A stretch of DNA of 6,495 bases, taken from assembly GCA_024644285.1 (NCBI GenBank), contig JAHELH010000143.1, positions 1 to 6,495 on the forward strand, read 5' to 3'. Positions 5,746 to 6,495 of the stretch are shown one piece after another. The position numbers were made by a program, and so were the translations under genes. The notes beneath the pieces are model-generated. The model was given only the letters and a program-made list of their open reading frames with translations, had not been told where the DNA came from and searched no databases. The first letter of the stretch is position 1, and each line of letters starts with the position of its first letter. The stretch comes from Paracoccaceae bacterium (GTDB lineage Bacteria > Pseudomonadota > Alphaproteobacteria > Rhodobacterales > Rhodobacteraceae).

Positions 5746-6495
5746 TCAGTGCGCGGGCCTGATGAAGGTGTTGTTGCGCAGATCACGCATCGCCTGCATC
5801 AGCTCTTCCTGCGTGTTCATCACGATCGGCCCGTGCCAGGCGATCGGCTCCTCGATCGGCGCGCCCGAGATCAGCAGAAAGCGGATGCCCTCGGGGCCCG
5901 CCTGCACCGTAACCTCGTCGCCGGTGCCGAACCGGATCAGCGTGCGGTCGCCCGAGAAGTCGCGGATGTTGACCTCGCGGCCCATCACCTCTTTCTCCAA
6001 AAGCACGCCCTGCGGCGCCGAGGCGTCGGCGAAGCGGCCGGCGCCCTTGAAGACATAGGCGAAGGCGCGGCGGTAGGTGTCGACCTTGAAGGTCTTCCGA
6101 ACGCCCGCCGGCACGAAGATGTCGAGGTATTGCGGATCGGCGGCGATGCCGTCGACCGGCCCCCGCTTGCCCCAGAATTCGCCGACGACGACCTTCACGC
6201 GGGTGCCGTCGTCGTCGATGATCTCGGGGATGTCTCGGGACTTGACGTCCTGGTAGCGCGGGGTGGTCATCTTCAGCGACGAGGGCAGATTGGCCCAGAG
6301 CTGGAAGCCGTGCATCTGCCCGGCGATGTTCCCCTTGGGCATTTCCTGATGCATGATCCCCGACCCGGCTGTCATCCATTGCACGTCGCCGGCGCCCAAA
6401 GTGCCGGCATTGCCGAGGCTATCGCCGTGCTCGACGGTGCCGTTCAGCACGTAGGTGATGGTCTCGATGCCGCGGTGCGGGTGCCAGGGGAAGCC
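5746..6495 (-). CDS. Pirin-family cupin protein, 5' end cut by window edge
   Basis: The visible 249 residues are the C-terminal main part of a pirin, a bicupin metalloprotein; some bacterial pirins have quercetin 2,3-dioxygenase activity and others act as regulators, so the substrate here is open. The frame is open to the right edge and begins with GFPWHPHRGIETITYVLNG, the hallmark pirin segment. The four expected metal ligands are present: the two histidines of HPH (visible residues 5 and 7) and the histidine and glutamate of MHQEM (49 and 51). HGDSLGNAG, GDVQWMTAGSGI, QLWANLP and a C-terminal cupin half (GRFADA through HGPIVMNTQEEL) follow in the usual order. With family length near 290-300, about 50 N-terminal residues lie outside. 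A GTG at 6448-6450 is in frame but falls after the HPH ligands, so it is not the start. The gene is convergent with TetR. Confidence 0.93.
   Translation of the reverse strand, partial: GFPWHPHRGIETITYVLNGTVEHGDSLGNAGTLGAGDVQWMTAGSGIMHQEMPKGNIAGQMHGFQLWANLPSSLKMTTPRYQDVKSRDIPEIIDDDGTRVKVVVGEFWGKRGPVDGIAADPQYLDIFVPAGVRKTFKVDTYRRAFAYVFKGAGRFADASAPQGVLLEKEVMGREVNIRDFSGDRTLIRFGTGDEVTVQAGPEGIRFLLISGAPIEEPIAWHGPIVMNTQEELMQAMRDLRNNTFIRPAH

Overview
The window is high-GC DNA with dense, closely spaced genes. The proteins (class II fructose-1,6-bisphosphatase, ACT-domain homoserine dehydrogenase, HWE-family sensor kinase with a stand-alone receiver, pirin) and their wording point to an alphaproteobacterium, most likely Rhodobacterales (roseobacter group). 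The taxonomic call rests on recognising protein sequence style, not on a marker gene.

Layout. Five genes lie on the minus strand from about 4951 down to the left edge. They are a small lipoprotein (4652-4951), homoserine dehydrogenase hom (3294-4580), a three-PAS HWE histidine kinase (1441-3228), a single-domain response regulator (1065-1439) and glpX (from 967, running off the left edge). A TetR-family regulator (5050-5637, possibly from 5029) is divergent from the lipoprotein. A pirin-family gene, cut by the right edge, converges on the TetR gene from the minus strand (5746-6495).

How it works together. hom (threonine/methionine branch of aspartate-derived amino acids) and glpX (gluconeogenesis) are housekeeping genes that I recall as near neighbours in related genomes. 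Here they are separated by a two-component pair that has its own good sigma-70-type promoter (3256-3283) and tight coupling (1-base gap between kinase stop and regulator start). The pair therefore looks like an independently expressed cassette set into a metabolic neighbourhood. The TetR gene carries a clear 6+4+6 inverted repeat between a plausible -35 and -10, which fits autoregulation and perhaps control of the divergent lipoprotein gene. That shared intergenic region also holds a perfect 11-bp inverted repeat next to the lipoprotein ribosome binding site.

The most striking non-coding structure is at 5639-5733, between the convergent TetR and pirin genes. Four perfect palindromes or hairpins lie end to end and partly overlap, including an uninterrupted 30-bp palindrome. 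It may act as a two-way terminator, but the architecture looks more like a composite repeated intergenic element. No RNA genes, CRISPR arrays, insertion sequences or long gene-free stretches were seen; the longest gaps are roughly 100 bases.
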